Assembly (NCBI GenBank): GCA_910587635.1
Contig: CAJUNB010000011.1
Span: 105,075-169,074, forward strand
Direction of reading: 5' to 3'
Source of the DNA: an uncultured Lachnospiraceae bacterium
GTDB taxonomy: Bacteria > Bacillota > Clostridia > Lachnospirales > Lachnospiraceae
DNA length: 64,000 bases
A model generated the notes under the pieces. That model was not told the DNA's origin. It made no database searches and saw nothing but the letters and a program-made list of their open reading frames with translations. This document shows, piece after piece, positions 9,162 through 17,813 of the stretch (position 1 is its first letter; each line of letters opens with the position of its first letter). The translations under genes and the position numbers were made by a program.

Positions 9162-10685
9162 ATGAAGTCAGACAACGTTCTTGAACTGTGGAATATCAGA
9201 AAGGAATTTTCAGGCGTAGAGGTACTGCATGGAATTGATCTGTGTGTCCGAAGGGGATGCGTTCACTCTCTTGTAGGGGAAAACGGTGCGGGGAAATCGA
9301 CGCTGATGAAAATATTGAGTGGATTTTATCCGTATGGAGAGTACAGTGGGGAGCTGGTGATAGACGGACAGGCTGTGCGGTTTTCCGATATCCGTATGGC
9401 AGAGGAAGCAGGAATTGAAATTATATCGCAGGAGCTTGAGCTGGTAGGACAGCTGACAGTATTTGAGAATATCTTTCTGGGAAAAGAACTTGTAAAAAAC
9501 GGTATACTGGACAGCAATCAGATGATCTGCAGATCCCGGGAAATTTTTGAACGTTTTGGTCTTGACATCAATCCGGCCATGCCGGTGGAAAGCCTCGGTA
9601 TCGGGCAGCAGCAGATGGTAGCCATAGCGAAAGCACTTTTGGGTGAAAGCAAGGTGCTCATCTTTGACGAACCGACTGCTGCCCTGACAGAGGCGGAAGC
9701 AGACAAACTGTTTGACATTATTGCAGGGCTGCGGGCAAAGGGAATTACCTGTATTTATATTTCTCATCGTCTGGGAGAAGTTCTCCGTTTGTCGGATGAT
9801 ATTACGGTAATTCGGGACGGGAACACGATCGTTACAGACACAAAAGATAATTTTACGGAAGACGGGCTGATCAGCTGTATGGTAGGACGGACGATGGAAA
9901 ACCGGTTTCCAAAGTCGGAGTGCGTATGCGGGGAAGTGATGCTGCGGGTCAGGGATATGACTGCGTACAATGTCAGAGGAAAATGCGTTGTAGATCATGT
10001 ATCTTTTGAAGCTCATGCGGGAGAAGTGGTTGGAATCGCAGGACTGATGGGCTCAGGGCGTACGGAACTGGTCTCCTGTATTTTCGGTGCTTTTGAGGGG
10101 ACAGTGAAAGGGAGTATAGAACTGGCAGGAGAGCCGGTCAGTATCCGAACGCCTGCCGATGCCATCCGCAGAGGGCTCGGTATGGTAGTGGAGGACAGAA
10201 AGAGTGAGGGGCTTGCCCTCTGTCTGGATTTGATTCACAACATTTCCATGGCAAGTCTGGATAAACTGACTTCCTTTGGCGTGGTGAATGCTCAGAAGGA
10301 GGTCGGTCAGGTGCAGGAAATGATCCGTAAGCTGTCTGTCCGTGCTTCCCGGCTGACTTTGCCGGTAGAGAGACTCAGCGGTGGCAATCAGCAGAAAGTG
10401 AGCGTAGCCAGGATGCTTGCAACAGGGCCCAAAGTGCTGATTCTGGATGAGCCCACCCGTGGTGTGGATGTGGGAGCCAAGTATGAACTGTACGTTGCCA
10501 TCAAAGAACTGGCAAAGGCCGGGGTGACGATTGTTATGGTTTCATCGGAACTGCCTGAGATACTGGGGATGGCAGATCGTATTCTTGTTATGAAAGGCGG
10601 TCGCATGACCGGAGAGCTGTCCCGGGAAGAAGCGACGCAGGAGAAGATCATGTATTATGCAACACTGGAGGAAGAGAGGCAATGA
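9162..10685 (+). CDS. Sugar ABC transporter ATPase with two fused nucleotide-binding domains (RbsA/MglA type)
   Basis: A 507-residue tandem ATPase of the CUT2 class. The first domain has a full Walker A (GENGAGKS), an ABC signature degraded to SLGIGQQQ and Walker B LIFDEPTAAL. The second has the degenerate Walker A typical of this class (GLMGSGRTE), an intact signature LSGGNQQ and Walker B LILDEPTRGVDVG. This asymmetry is normal for RbsA, MglA and XylG. It lies 31 bp after the binding-protein gene and overlaps the permease gene by 4 bp, indicating translational coupling. It powers sugar import from the cytoplasmic face. Confidence 0.94.
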   Translation: MKSDNVLELWNIRKEFSGVEVLHGIDLCVRRGCVHSLVGENGAGKSTLMKILSGFYPYGEYSGELVIDGQAVRFSDIRMAEEAGIEIISQELELVGQLTVFENIFLGKELVKNGILDSNQMICRSREIFERFGLDINPAMPVESLGIGQQQMVAIAKALLGESKVLIFDEPTAALTEAEADKLFDIIAGLRAKGITCIYISHRLGEVLRLSDDITVIRDGNTIVTDTKDNFTEDGLISCMVGRTMENRFPKSECVCGEVMLRVRDMTAYNVRGKCVVDHVSFEAHAGEVVGIAGLMGSGRTELVSCIFGAFEGTVKGSIELAGEPVSIRTPADAIRRGLGMVVEDRKSEGLALCLDLIHNISMASLDKLTSFGVVNAQKEVGQVQEMIRKLSVRASRLTLPVERLSGGNQQKVSVARMLATGPKVLILDEPTRGVDVGAKYELYVAIKELAKAGVTIVMVSSELPEILGMADRILVMKGGRMTGELSREEATQEKIMYYATLEEERQ

Positions 10686-11827
10686 ATAAAAAGAATGGAT
10701 TATCAGATCTGTCCGTTATCCTGAAACCGCTGGCAATGTTCCTTGTACTGCTGGTGATATGGGGCATCTTTCATATTGTGACAGACGGGACATTTTTAAG
10801 TGTACGGAATATCTCCAATCTGTTTCGGCAGATGGCAGTGGTAGGAGTGCTGTCTATCGGTATGACAATTTGTCTGATCGGTGGCAACTTCGATTTGTCG
10901 GTGGCCTCGATTGCAGGCTTTACAGGAGCTGTCTGCGCCGTGCTGGTAGCGAAATTTTCTGTCAATCCACTGCTGGCAATCGGGGCAGCAGTGCTGACGG
11001 GTGCTCTGATCGGTTTCTGGAACGGCGTCTGGATTGCCTATGCGGGGGTTCCTGCCTTTATCGTCACGCTGGGGAGCCAGCTGATCTTCAAAGGATGTCT
11101 GCTGCTCATATGTAACGGGCAGTCCATTGCAGTCCGGGACGAATTATTTCTTACGCTGGGACAGGGATATATGCCGATTCTGTTGGGAACTGTAGTCTGT
11201 GTGGCGGGGGCCGGAATTTATATTGTATTGGATATCCGCAGGATGAAACAACAGAAGAAACTGCATGTGATCGAATCCATCGGCGGGACGGATATCGCCA
11301 GATGGGCAATGACAGCAGTTATTGTAGGCGTCTTTATTATGGCAATGAATTGTTATAAAGGGATTCCGATACCGGTCTTTGTGCTGCTGCTTCTTGTTGT
11401 GGGCTTTTCTTTCCTGCTGGGAAAGACGAAATTTGGGCGGCATGTGTATGCCATCGGTGGTAACGCCAGGTCTGCCCGGCTGTCGGGAATCAATGGAGCC
11501 AGAGTGACATTGATGATATTTTCTCTCGTGGGGATGCTGTCAGGGATAGCAGGCGTTCTGACGACTACGAGACTTGCAGCGGCTACGCAGAATGCTGCAC
11601 TGGGAATGGAACTGGATGCCATTGCGGCCAGTGTCATCGGCGGTGTCAGCCTGGCAGGAGGCAGCGGAAAGATTGCCAACTCCATTTTAGGAGCGTTGGT
11701 AATGGCCAGCCTGACAAATGGGATGAGCCTATTGGACATTAATTCCGATATTCAGTTTATTGTGAGAGGACTGATTCTGATTATTGCAGTCTGGTTTGAT
11801 GTGAGGATGAGAAAGGATAACGGATAA
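10682..11827 (+). CDS. Sugar ABC transporter permease (RbsC/XylH type)
   Basis: A 381-residue multi-spanning membrane protein of the BPD_transp_2 family, starting within the ATGA overlap with the ATPase gene. Family blocks are clear: IGMTICLIGGNFDLSVASIAG near the N-terminus, AYAGVPAFIVTLGSQ in the middle, and GGNARSARLSGIN followed by MELDAIAASVIGGVSLAGGSG near the C-terminus. At 381 residues it is nearer the XylH length than the shorter RbsC. As in other CUT2 systems it presumably works as a homodimer with the fused ATPase. The following gene starts 1 bp after the stop. Confidence 0.93.
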   Translation: MNKKNGLSDLSVILKPLAMFLVLLVIWGIFHIVTDGTFLSVRNISNLFRQMAVVGVLSIGMTICLIGGNFDLSVASIAGFTGAVCAVLVAKFSVNPLLAIGAAVLTGALIGFWNGVWIAYAGVPAFIVTLGSQLIFKGCLLLICNGQSIAVRDELFLTLGQGYMPILLGTVVCVAGAGIYIVLDIRRMKQQKKLHVIESIGGTDIARWAMTAVIVGVFIMAMNCYKGIPIPVFVLLLLVVGFSFLLGKTKFGRHVYAIGGNARSARLSGINGARVTLMIFSLVGMLSGIAGVLTTTRLAAATQNAALGMELDAIAASVIGGVSLAGGSGKIANSILGALVMASLTNGMSLLDINSDIQFIVRGLILIIAVWFDVRMRKDNG

Positions 11828-11828
11828 T

Positions 11829-13028
11829 ATGAAAAGAGAAATACTTGCTGTCAGAAGATGTCTGGATTTTATTTGCAGGCATATGCTTACCGGGAACAAT
11901 GGAAAACATGGTATGTATGAACGATTTATGACAGATACGAAAGAGCGCTCTGTATGTGTGCGGCCTGACTGCAATGCAGAGGCGGCCCGGGTACTCTGGA
12001 AGTTGAGACAGTCGGGAGAAACGGACGATCTGGCAATGTTGTATGAAAATATTGTGGAGTGGCTTTTGGAGGCGCAGAGGAAAGGTGGGGACGGTTTGCC
12101 TGTCGGCACCTTTCCTTTTTATCTTGTGGATGGTATCGGACCCGATGAAAGTCTGAGCAATTATCTCTATCAAAATGACAATGGAAAAGTGCTTGTAGCC
12201 ATGGCGGATCTGTATAATCTGGCAGGGGATAAGAGGATGGAAGAGCCGATGCGTCTGGCGGCGGACTTCTGGACGCAGCTCCAACAGCCGGACGGCGTAT
12301 TCTACAGTCAGGGAGTTCCCGGGCTGCAGGCAGCCTGCAAGGGGCCGGTCTTTTCCATCTGGCTGGCGCTGGGGCTGCTGCTGTGCGGGGAATATTTTCA
12401 TGTGCCTGCCTATACAGAGGCAGCCCGGCGCTCCTTTGCCCGGCTGGATACAATGCTGTTGGATACGGGGAGAATACAGACAACTTATGAAGTGGAAGGC
12501 GGAGAGGCATGGCGGCCGGCTTCCAGTGAGAGCGCCATTGCTCTCTATTGCTATACCAGGGCATATGAGCTGACAAAGGACAGGGAATATTTCAGAAAAG
12601 CCAGTCAGCTGGCAGAGTTTCTGAGAGGGCTGCAGAGCTATCAGGGAGGTATTGTAAACTGTAATACAGCCTGTCTGGAAGCATCCCAACAGAACAATGA
12701 GAATCTCTGTGATCTTGTTTATACACAGGGCTATGCTCTGATGGGACTGGCACGCTTTGCCAGACTGGAGGATAGCTATGGAGAATGTGTCCGCAGACTG
12801 GCAGATTTTCTGATGGACATCCAGTGTCAGGGAGAGTCTTCACTCTGGGACGGCGCCTGGCGCGGTGCTTACAGCATTTCGGAGAAGAGATGGAGCGGAA
12901 GGGCCGATCAGGGAGGCAATCTGCTGGATGAAGGGGGCATGTATGCTATCTATACGGGATGGTGCTGTATGCCCATAGCGGAAGGACTCCTGGATACACT
13001 GGGGCTTGCAGGAGGGAAACGACAATGA
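11829..13028 (+). CDS. Uncharacterised (alpha/alpha)6-barrel-like protein in amino-sugar operon
   Basis: A 399-residue, signal-less, presumably cytoplasmic protein. I see repeated helix-pair segments with aromatic residues and small turns (LLEAQRKGGDGLP, NDNGKVLVAMADLYNLAGD, WRPASSESAIALYCYTRAYELTKD, QGYALMGLARFARL, YAIYTGWC), the pattern of six-hairpin glycosidase-like and AGE-epimerase-like toroids. I cannot assign it to GH88, GH105 or the N-acylglucosamine 2-epimerase family with confidence and do not recognise catalytic residues. It sits between the sugar permease and the ROK kinase, so it likely acts on the imported sugar, for example hydrolysing a disaccharide or epimerising the monosaccharide before phosphorylation. 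The start ATG 11829 follows AAAGGAT and lies 1 bp after the permease stop. Confidence 0.6.
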   Translation: MKREILAVRRCLDFICRHMLTGNNGKHGMYERFMTDTKERSVCVRPDCNAEAARVLWKLRQSGETDDLAMLYENIVEWLLEAQRKGGDGLPVGTFPFYLVDGIGPDESLSNYLYQNDNGKVLVAMADLYNLAGDKRMEEPMRLAADFWTQLQQPDGVFYSQGVPGLQAACKGPVFSIWLALGLLLCGEYFHVPAYTEAARRSFARLDTMLLDTGRIQTTYEVEGGEAWRPASSESAIALYCYTRAYELTKDREYFRKASQLAEFLRGLQSYQGGIVNCNTACLEASQQNNENLCDLVYTQGYALMGLARFARLEDSYGECVRRLADFLMDIQCQGESSLWDGAWRGAYSISEKRWSGRADQGGNLLDEGGMYAIYTGWCCMPIAEGLLDTLGLAGGKRQ

Positions 13029-13059
13029 ATGTGTCAGAACTTGCAGGAGGAAAATCAGA

Positions 13060-13950
13060 ATGAATACGCTGGCACTGGATATGGGCGGAACGAAAATCAA
13101 GGCGGGGCTGGTAGATGAAAACTACAGAGTCCATGCGTTTCGGGAAGTGCCGTCCCATGCGGAGCAGGGTGGAAAAATTTTCCTGTCATCTGCCCTTGCG
13201 CTTTGCAAAATGTATGATAACTATGGTAAAATTGGAATAAGTGTAACGGGACAGACAAGAGATGGCGTTATTTGGTTTGCCAATGAAAATGTCCCTCATT
13301 TTACAGGGACAGATGTGAAGGGAATATTCGAAGCAGAATGTAATGTGCCTGTTGCCGTGGAGAATGATGTAAACGCCGCTGCCATCGGCGAGATGGCACT
13401 GGGGGCGGGAAAAAGATGGAAAGACGTTCTCTGTCTGACTTATGGAACAGGGATTGGCGGCGCTCTTGTAATAGATGGAAAACTCTGCCGGGGATGGCAT
13501 GGAGGAGCCGGGGAAGTGGGCCATATCGTTACCCATGCAGGAGGACATGCCTGCGCCTGTGGCCTGTCCGGCTGTTATGAGCAGTATGCCTCCGTAAATG
13601 CACTGGTGAACCGGGGCAGGGAGATCATGCCGGAGTGCGGGAGCGGGAGAGATGTCCTGGAGGCTGTCCGGGAGAACCTGCAGATGCGGCAGGTGCTCTC
13701 TGACTGGATGGACGAGGTCTGCTATGGACTCACATCCCTTGTACACACGCTGCAGCCGGAAGGGGTCATCCTGGGCGGGGGCATTATGGAGGCGCAGGGA
13801 CTGGCAGAAGCGATAGAGAAGCGTATGGAGACCAGAGTTATGAAAAGTTACAGACAGACCAGATTTGTAAAGGCACAATTGGGCAATCGTGCAGGGCTGC
13901 TGGGGGCTGCACTGTATGCAAACGGAGAGAAAGGGAGGGAGCATGAGTGA
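13060..13950 (+). CDS. nanK: ROK-family sugar kinase, probable N-acetylmannosamine kinase
   Basis: A 296-residue ROK kinase. ATG 13060 is preceded by AGGAGG (13045-13050, 9-bp spacing); the longer frame from 13006 overlaps the previous gene and adds residues without homology. It shows the N-terminal phosphate loop LALDMGGTKIKAGLVD, the ENDVNAAAIGE segment with the catalytic Asp, GTGIGGALVIDG, and the ROK zinc motif GHIVTHAGGH followed by CACGLSGCYEQ. Association with nanE makes ManNAc phosphorylation the most likely activity, giving the NanE substrate. ROK specificity cannot be read from sequence alone, so GlcNAc or glucose remain possible. It overlaps the regulator gene by 4 bp. Confidence 0.82.
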   Translation: MNTLALDMGGTKIKAGLVDENYRVHAFREVPSHAEQGGKIFLSSALALCKMYDNYGKIGISVTGQTRDGVIWFANENVPHFTGTDVKGIFEAECNVPVAVENDVNAAAIGEMALGAGKRWKDVLCLTYGTGIGGALVIDGKLCRGWHGGAGEVGHIVTHAGGHACACGLSGCYEQYASVNALVNRGREIMPECGSGRDVLEAVRENLQMRQVLSDWMDEVCYGLTSLVHTLQPEGVILGGGIMEAQGLAEAIEKRMETRVMKSYRQTRFVKAQLGNRAGLLGAALYANGEKGREHE

Positions 13951-14801
13951 CGACTGATTTGTTTACATTGATGAAAACACGCTACCCGTCTTTTACAAAA
14001 GCCGAAAAAAAAGTGGCTGATCTGGTGCTTTCAGAACCGAAAAAAGTGATGTATATGTCCATTATCGATCTGGCCTGTACATGCGGCGTAGGGGATACGA
14101 CAGTATTTCGTTTCTGTAAGGATCTGAACCTGAAGGGATATCAGGATTTCAGAATCGCACTTGCACAGAGTGTCACAAACGATGAGAACGAAACGTCCAC
14201 TGTGGATGCGGATATCTCTCTGGAAGATTCTGTGGATCATCTGACAAAGAAGATATTGCAGTCCAATATTGCCGCTTTGAATGAGACTTGTGAACTGACA
14301 GATGCCGGACGGGTGGAGCAGGCAGTGGACTGGATGATAAAGGCCCGCAGGATTCTGTTTTTTGGTGTGGGCACTTCCCTGCTGACAGCAATGGATGCGA
14401 AGAATCTGTTTATGCGTATTCTGCCAAAGGTGGAAGTAGCCATGGACAGCCATATGCAGGCCATGTCGGCTGCATTGATGGGACCGGAAGATGTGGCGAT
14501 TGTCATTTCTTATTCCGGTTCTACAAAGGATACGTATCATGCGGCGGAACTTGCCCAAAAGGCGGGAGCCGGAATAATAGCCATCACCCGCTTCGAAAAA
14601 TCGCCCCTGACCAGGCTGGCCGATCTGGTGTTGCTGTGCGGCGCCAATGAAGGCCCTCTGCAGGGAGGAGCTCTGTCATCCAAAATGGCGCAGCTGTATG
14701 TGCTCAATATCCTATATTTCGAGATGTTCCGCAGGACAATGAAAGAATCAAAACGGAATCAGGAGATCACCGCGGATGCCGTTTCAGATAAATTGTATTA
14801 A
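13947..14801 (+). CDS. RpiR/MurR-family transcriptional regulator (HTH plus SIS domain)
   Basis: A 284-residue regulator starting with GTG 13947, inside a 4-bp GTGA overlap with nanK and preceded by GGGAGG. The N-terminal HTH_6 domain (about residues 1-77) reads SFTKAEKKVADLVL, GVGDTTVFRFCKDLNLKGYQDF. The C-terminal SIS phosphosugar-binding domain (about 110-260) has FFGVGTSLLTAMD and VISYSGSTKDT. Family members sense phosphorylated (amino)sugars such as ManNAc-6-P, MurNAc-6-P or GlcN-6-P. As the last gene of the nanE operon it is the natural candidate to autoregulate it, possibly through the paired A-tract palindromes at 7115-7162; this is inference. Confidence 0.9.
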   Translation: MTTDLFTLMKTRYPSFTKAEKKVADLVLSEPKKVMYMSIIDLACTCGVGDTTVFRFCKDLNLKGYQDFRIALAQSVTNDENETSTVDADISLEDSVDHLTKKILQSNIAALNETCELTDAGRVEQAVDWMIKARRILFFGVGTSLLTAMDAKNLFMRILPKVEVAMDSHMQAMSAALMGPEDVAIVISYSGSTKDTYHAAELAQKAGAGIIAITRFEKSPLTRLADLVLLCGANEGPLQGGALSSKMAQLYVLNILYFEMFRRTMKESKRNQEITADAVSDKLY

Positions 14802-14881
14802 GGCGCTTAACCTGAATATAGCCGGTTGCAAATCAATCACGACAAAAACAGGAAGGAACAGATAGGTTATTTTATGATATG

Positions 14882-15112
14882 GTCATGAAAACATGAAGAT
14901 TCTGCTTTGCGGCGGACGGCGGATATTAGGATTTCTAACTGTTCCGATTTCCTTTTTGAGGCCGGACGCAGACGGCCCGACTCCCCATCCAGGCGAGAGC
15001 GGGCCTTTCCCGGACATCCGTGTCCGGGAACTGCTGTTCCCAGAACGGAACACTAAGAAATCCTAATATCCGCCATCAATACCGCAAGCGCAGAACTTCG
15101 TGTTTCTATGAC
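14882..15112. repeat. Near-palindromic intergenic element of about 230 bp
   Basis: The 439-bp gap after the RpiR gene has no credible gene but holds a long imperfect inverted repeat: left arm 14882-14946, right arm 15046-15112. The perfect core GGCGGATATTAGGATTTCT lies at 14918-14936 and its exact reverse complement at 15056-15074. The GC-rich centre carries smaller hairpins, for example CCGGACATCCGTGTCCGG. A transcript would fold into one very long stem. Possible identities are a MITE-like relic or a structured non-coding RNA. I see no second copy in this window. Confidence 0.7.
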
Positions 15113-15240
15113 TATATTCCTATATTGTGCAAACGATACCTTCCTGCGTTTCTCATGGGTATTCTACAGAAACGGATGACAGGAGACGGAGATTGTTGTA
15201 CAATAGAGGTGCGTATTTATAGAAGAAAGGGGCTTGGACT

Positions 15241-15792
15241 ATGGGCAGAGTGTGTGTTTTTTTTGCGGAAGGATATGAGGAGATCGAGGCGTTGACAGTG
15301 GTAGATCTGGTGCGTCGGGTCGGTATCGATACGGATATGGTGTCTGTGACGGGAGAAAAAACGGTAACAGGTTCCCATGGGATTTCCGTGGAGATGGACA
15401 GACTGTATGCAGAAGTGGATTTCTCAGAAGTGGATATGCTCGTTTTGCCGGGAGGAATGCCGGGAACGGTGCACCTTGAGGCATATGCGCCTCTGATGGA
15501 GCAGGTGGACGATTTTTACGCAAAGGGTAAGTATGTGGCAGCGATTTGCGCAGCTCCCAGTATACTGGGACACAGGGGGATGCTGAAAGGAAAAAAGGCA
15601 TGCTCTTATCCTGATAAAGAAAAAGAGCTGGAGGGAGCGGAAGTGACAAAATCCAGCGTGGAGATCGCAGATAATCTTATCACTTCCAGAGGTATGGGAT
15701 GTGCCATTGATTTCGGCCTGGCAATTGTAGCGGTCTTGAAAGGACAGGAAGAGGCGGATGCACTGGCAGAGAAGATTGTGTATGAGGCCTGA
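15241..15792 (+). CDS. DJ-1/PfpI family protein
   Basis: A 183-residue single-domain protein of the DJ-1/PfpI class I glutamine-amidotransferase-like superfamily. Members include protein deglycase/glyoxalase-like enzymes and redox sensors. The start ATG 15241 follows AGAAAGGGG. The conserved acidic residue near the N-terminus (FFAEGYEEIEAL), LVLPGGMPG and the nucleophile elbow AAICAAPSIL with its cysteine are all present, as is ITSRGMG near the C-terminus, so the active site looks intact. The lipoprotein gene that follows begins 7 bp after the stop, possibly coupled. The biochemical activity cannot be told from sequence. Confidence 0.92.
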   Translation: MGRVCVFFAEGYEEIEALTVVDLVRRVGIDTDMVSVTGEKTVTGSHGISVEMDRLYAEVDFSEVDMLVLPGGMPGTVHLEAYAPLMEQVDDFYAKGKYVAAICAAPSILGHRGMLKGKKACSYPDKEKELEGAEVTKSSVEIADNLITSRGMGCAIDFGLAIVAVLKGQEEADALAEKIVYEA

Positions 15793-15799
15793 TATATTT

Positions 15800-17347
15800 A
15801 TGAAAAGACAGAGAAAGGGGCTGGCTGCATTTCTTGCATATATGACAGTAGTGTCATTGGTAACAGGGTGTGGTGCCGACGGGGAAGCGGTTAGCGGAGA
15901 GGCGGAGGAGGCCCTGCAGCAGGAAGAGACCGATGTGACGACGGCCGATGAAAGTGCGGAAGCACCTGAGGAGACAGAAACTATAAATACGGATTCCGGG
16001 ATGGAAGAGGAAGCAGATGGGAAGGCAGGGGCAGAAGAGAGCGGCTCCTGGCCTTTTTCGCCTGTGCGTATTGAGAACCCTGGCGGCGCCTATTATTTCG
16101 AGGGAGATAAAGAGAAAGAAAATCCCCAGACGATAACGTTGCTGAATCTCACATGCAGTGCCAATGAGATCACAGATGAGGATGCCTGGTTTGCAGACAA
16201 CAGTCTTACAAGGCCGGGCTTTCCCTATGAAGATGAAAATTACCGCTATGAAGTGGCCGGGGACGATGGCTTTGATGTATATCTATTGACGTTGTATGAT
16301 AAAAAGAAAGACGGAGCGAACGTAACACTGGATTTTTCGGATTACCGGTATGCCAGGGATTTTGCCGATGGAGACAACAGTTTGTTGTTCCAGAGAATCT
16401 GTTATGCCAGGGCTGCGGACGGGATATTGTATGTGTCCACTGCCCATAACACTTATTCGGAGTCGGCGCCGAATACGGCTTATGTGACGGCCATTGATCT
16501 GTCGGATTTTCATGTGATCTGGAAAACGGCGCCACTCACAAACAACGCCCATTCTTTTGAAATCATAGGCGGAGCATTGGTCTGCGGGTATGGTTTTACC
16601 GGTGAGGATGACTATCTGAATATCATCGACAGAAGCAATGGAAAGCTGTGGGAGCAGATTCCCCTGAAGACGATGGCATATGATATCATTCGCCAGGAGG
16701 ATATTCTGTATGTACGTACATATGATACGGATTATCAGTTTACGATCAAGATGCTGGATTCTGTGGTAGAAGGAGGAAGTGTCAAAGATACAGATGAGGA
16801 CAGCGGCCAGGAAGTCAGCGAATTTATGAAGCAGTATGATGGCAGCTATGAAGTGGAGGAGACGCTGAGAGGGACAAAGATTCGTTATCGGATGATAGTG
16901 ATGGATGCAGCTCTCGGCAGCAGACTTTATGGTCTGCTGAAAAGCACGGACGATGGTGAGACGTGGCGGGAAGTGAGCCTGGATCCTTTTGACTCTCAGT
17001 CAGGTGGCAGTATTGCATTTACTTTTCTGACGGAGGATTTTGGCTTTGCCACATTGTCTCACAACGGTGGTGACAGTGCCATACTCTATGTGACGGAGGA
17101 TGGCGGGAAACATTATACGGAGTCGACTATCGAAGAGCAGTATGTGACTCTGCCGGATGGCACGATGTACGTCCCTTATGATTTTCCGAGAATGCCCTAC
17201 ATGGAGGAGGGGAAGCTCTATGTGCTGTGCGGACAGGGAGCCGATGGGGATTATGCGGGAGGCGACAGTGCTGCGTTGGCGCGTTTTAAGTCTGAAGACA
17301 ATGGACACAGTTTTCTGTTTGACAGGATGGTGCCCTTTGTCCACTGA
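15800..17347 (+). CDS. Secreted lipoprotein with Asp-box (BNR/sialidase-like) repeats
   Basis: A 515-residue lipoprotein. The signal peptide starting at ATG 15800 ends in the lipobox LVTGC; an in-frame ATG at 15782 would overlap the DJ-1 gene by 11 bp, and neither has a strong ribosome site. A long acidic, Glu-rich linker (about residues 30-85) is followed by a beta-rich body. Near the C-terminus three Asp-box-like motifs occur: STDDGETWREV, TEDGGKHYTES and SEDNGHSFLF, the turn signature of sialidase-type and photosystem-assembly-type beta-propellers. I see no set of sialidase arginines, so binding rather than catalysis is likely. The stop codon lies inside the recurring motif CACTGAGGGTAA. 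Confidence 0.7.
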   Translation: MKRQRKGLAAFLAYMTVVSLVTGCGADGEAVSGEAEEALQQEETDVTTADESAEAPEETETINTDSGMEEEADGKAGAEESGSWPFSPVRIENPGGAYYFEGDKEKENPQTITLLNLTCSANEITDEDAWFADNSLTRPGFPYEDENYRYEVAGDDGFDVYLLTLYDKKKDGANVTLDFSDYRYARDFADGDNSLLFQRICYARAADGILYVSTAHNTYSESAPNTAYVTAIDLSDFHVIWKTAPLTNNAHSFEIIGGALVCGYGFTGEDDYLNIIDRSNGKLWEQIPLKTMAYDIIRQEDILYVRTYDTDYQFTIKMLDSVVEGGSVKDTDEDSGQEVSEFMKQYDGSYEVEETLRGTKIRYRMIVMDAALGSRLYGLLKSTDDGETWREVSLDPFDSQSGGSIAFTFLTEDFGFATLSHNGGDSAILYVTEDGGKHYTESTIEEQYVTLPDGTMYVPYDFPRMPYMEEGKLYVLCGQGADGDYAGGDSAALARFKSEDNGHSFLFDRMVPFVH

Positions 17348-17359
17348 GGGTAACGGGGG

Positions 17360-17812
17360 ATGAATAAGAGCAAATCAAAAAAGAACCGGAAAATAATAAG
17401 GCGTATTTTATGTACAGCTGCGGGGGTTATGGCAGCCGTCATATTTTATTCAGCATACTGGTTTCATGTAATTCCCCATAGAAAATATAGCAATGAAGAT
17501 ATCGGGATATGTCCAGAAGCCTATGAGATAGAAGAGGCAGATAGAAATATTGATTTCCGGCGGGTAAAGAATCTCCGTGTCTATCTGGAGCGCAACGGGG
17601 TGCCTCTGACGACAGATCTGACTGAGATCGATCAATGGCAGGGAGGAGATACTGTCGTGTGGCAGAAACATATCGGCATCGTCTCTGATATCCGAAACAG
17701 AAAAGGGATTCCTTTCGTGATACACAATGCCAATCCGGTTCAGCTGCAATACGAAGAAGATATTCTGGAGATTTGGGGAAAGATCGTGGGGCACTATCGG
17801 ATGAGTCAGTGA
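17360..17812 (+). CDS. DUF1287 family protein with internal deletion of the cysteine segment
   Basis: A 150-residue protein with an N-terminal membrane anchor (about residues 17-36). From DRNIDFRRVKNLRVYL onward it follows DUF1287, a NlpC/P60-like secreted family: WQGGDTVVW, HIGIVSDIRN, VIHNANP and IVGHYRM. As I recall the family, members are about 200 residues and carry a stretch with a conserved cysteine (of the type GVCTDV) between the DFGI-like start and the PEAY segment. Here IGI runs straight into CPEAYEIEEADRN, so roughly 60-70 residues with that cysteine are missing in frame. The product is probably an inactive or repurposed relic. It is convergent with the next gene, 1 bp apart. Confidence 0.7.
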   Translation: MNKSKSKKNRKIIRRILCTAAGVMAAVIFYSAYWFHVIPHRKYSNEDIGICPEAYEIEEADRNIDFRRVKNLRVYLERNGVPLTTDLTEIDQWQGGDTVVWQKHIGIVSDIRNRKGIPFVIHNANPVQLQYEEDILEIWGKIVGHYRMSQ

Positions 17813-17813
17813 C

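Noticed and set aside
9210..10016. Long minus-strand open frame opposite the CUT2 ATPase (and similar antisense frames at 11781-12689, 13186-13944, 26059-26643, 49224-49982, 50000-50782)
   Set aside because: Each lies fully opposite a gene with clear family motifs, has Cys/His/Arg-rich composition typical of antisense translation, and no ribosome site.
15800..17347. Secreted sialidase to feed the nanE operon
   Set aside because: Asp-box-like turns are present but I see no FRIP-like motif or arginine triad, so enzymatic sialidase activity is not supported.
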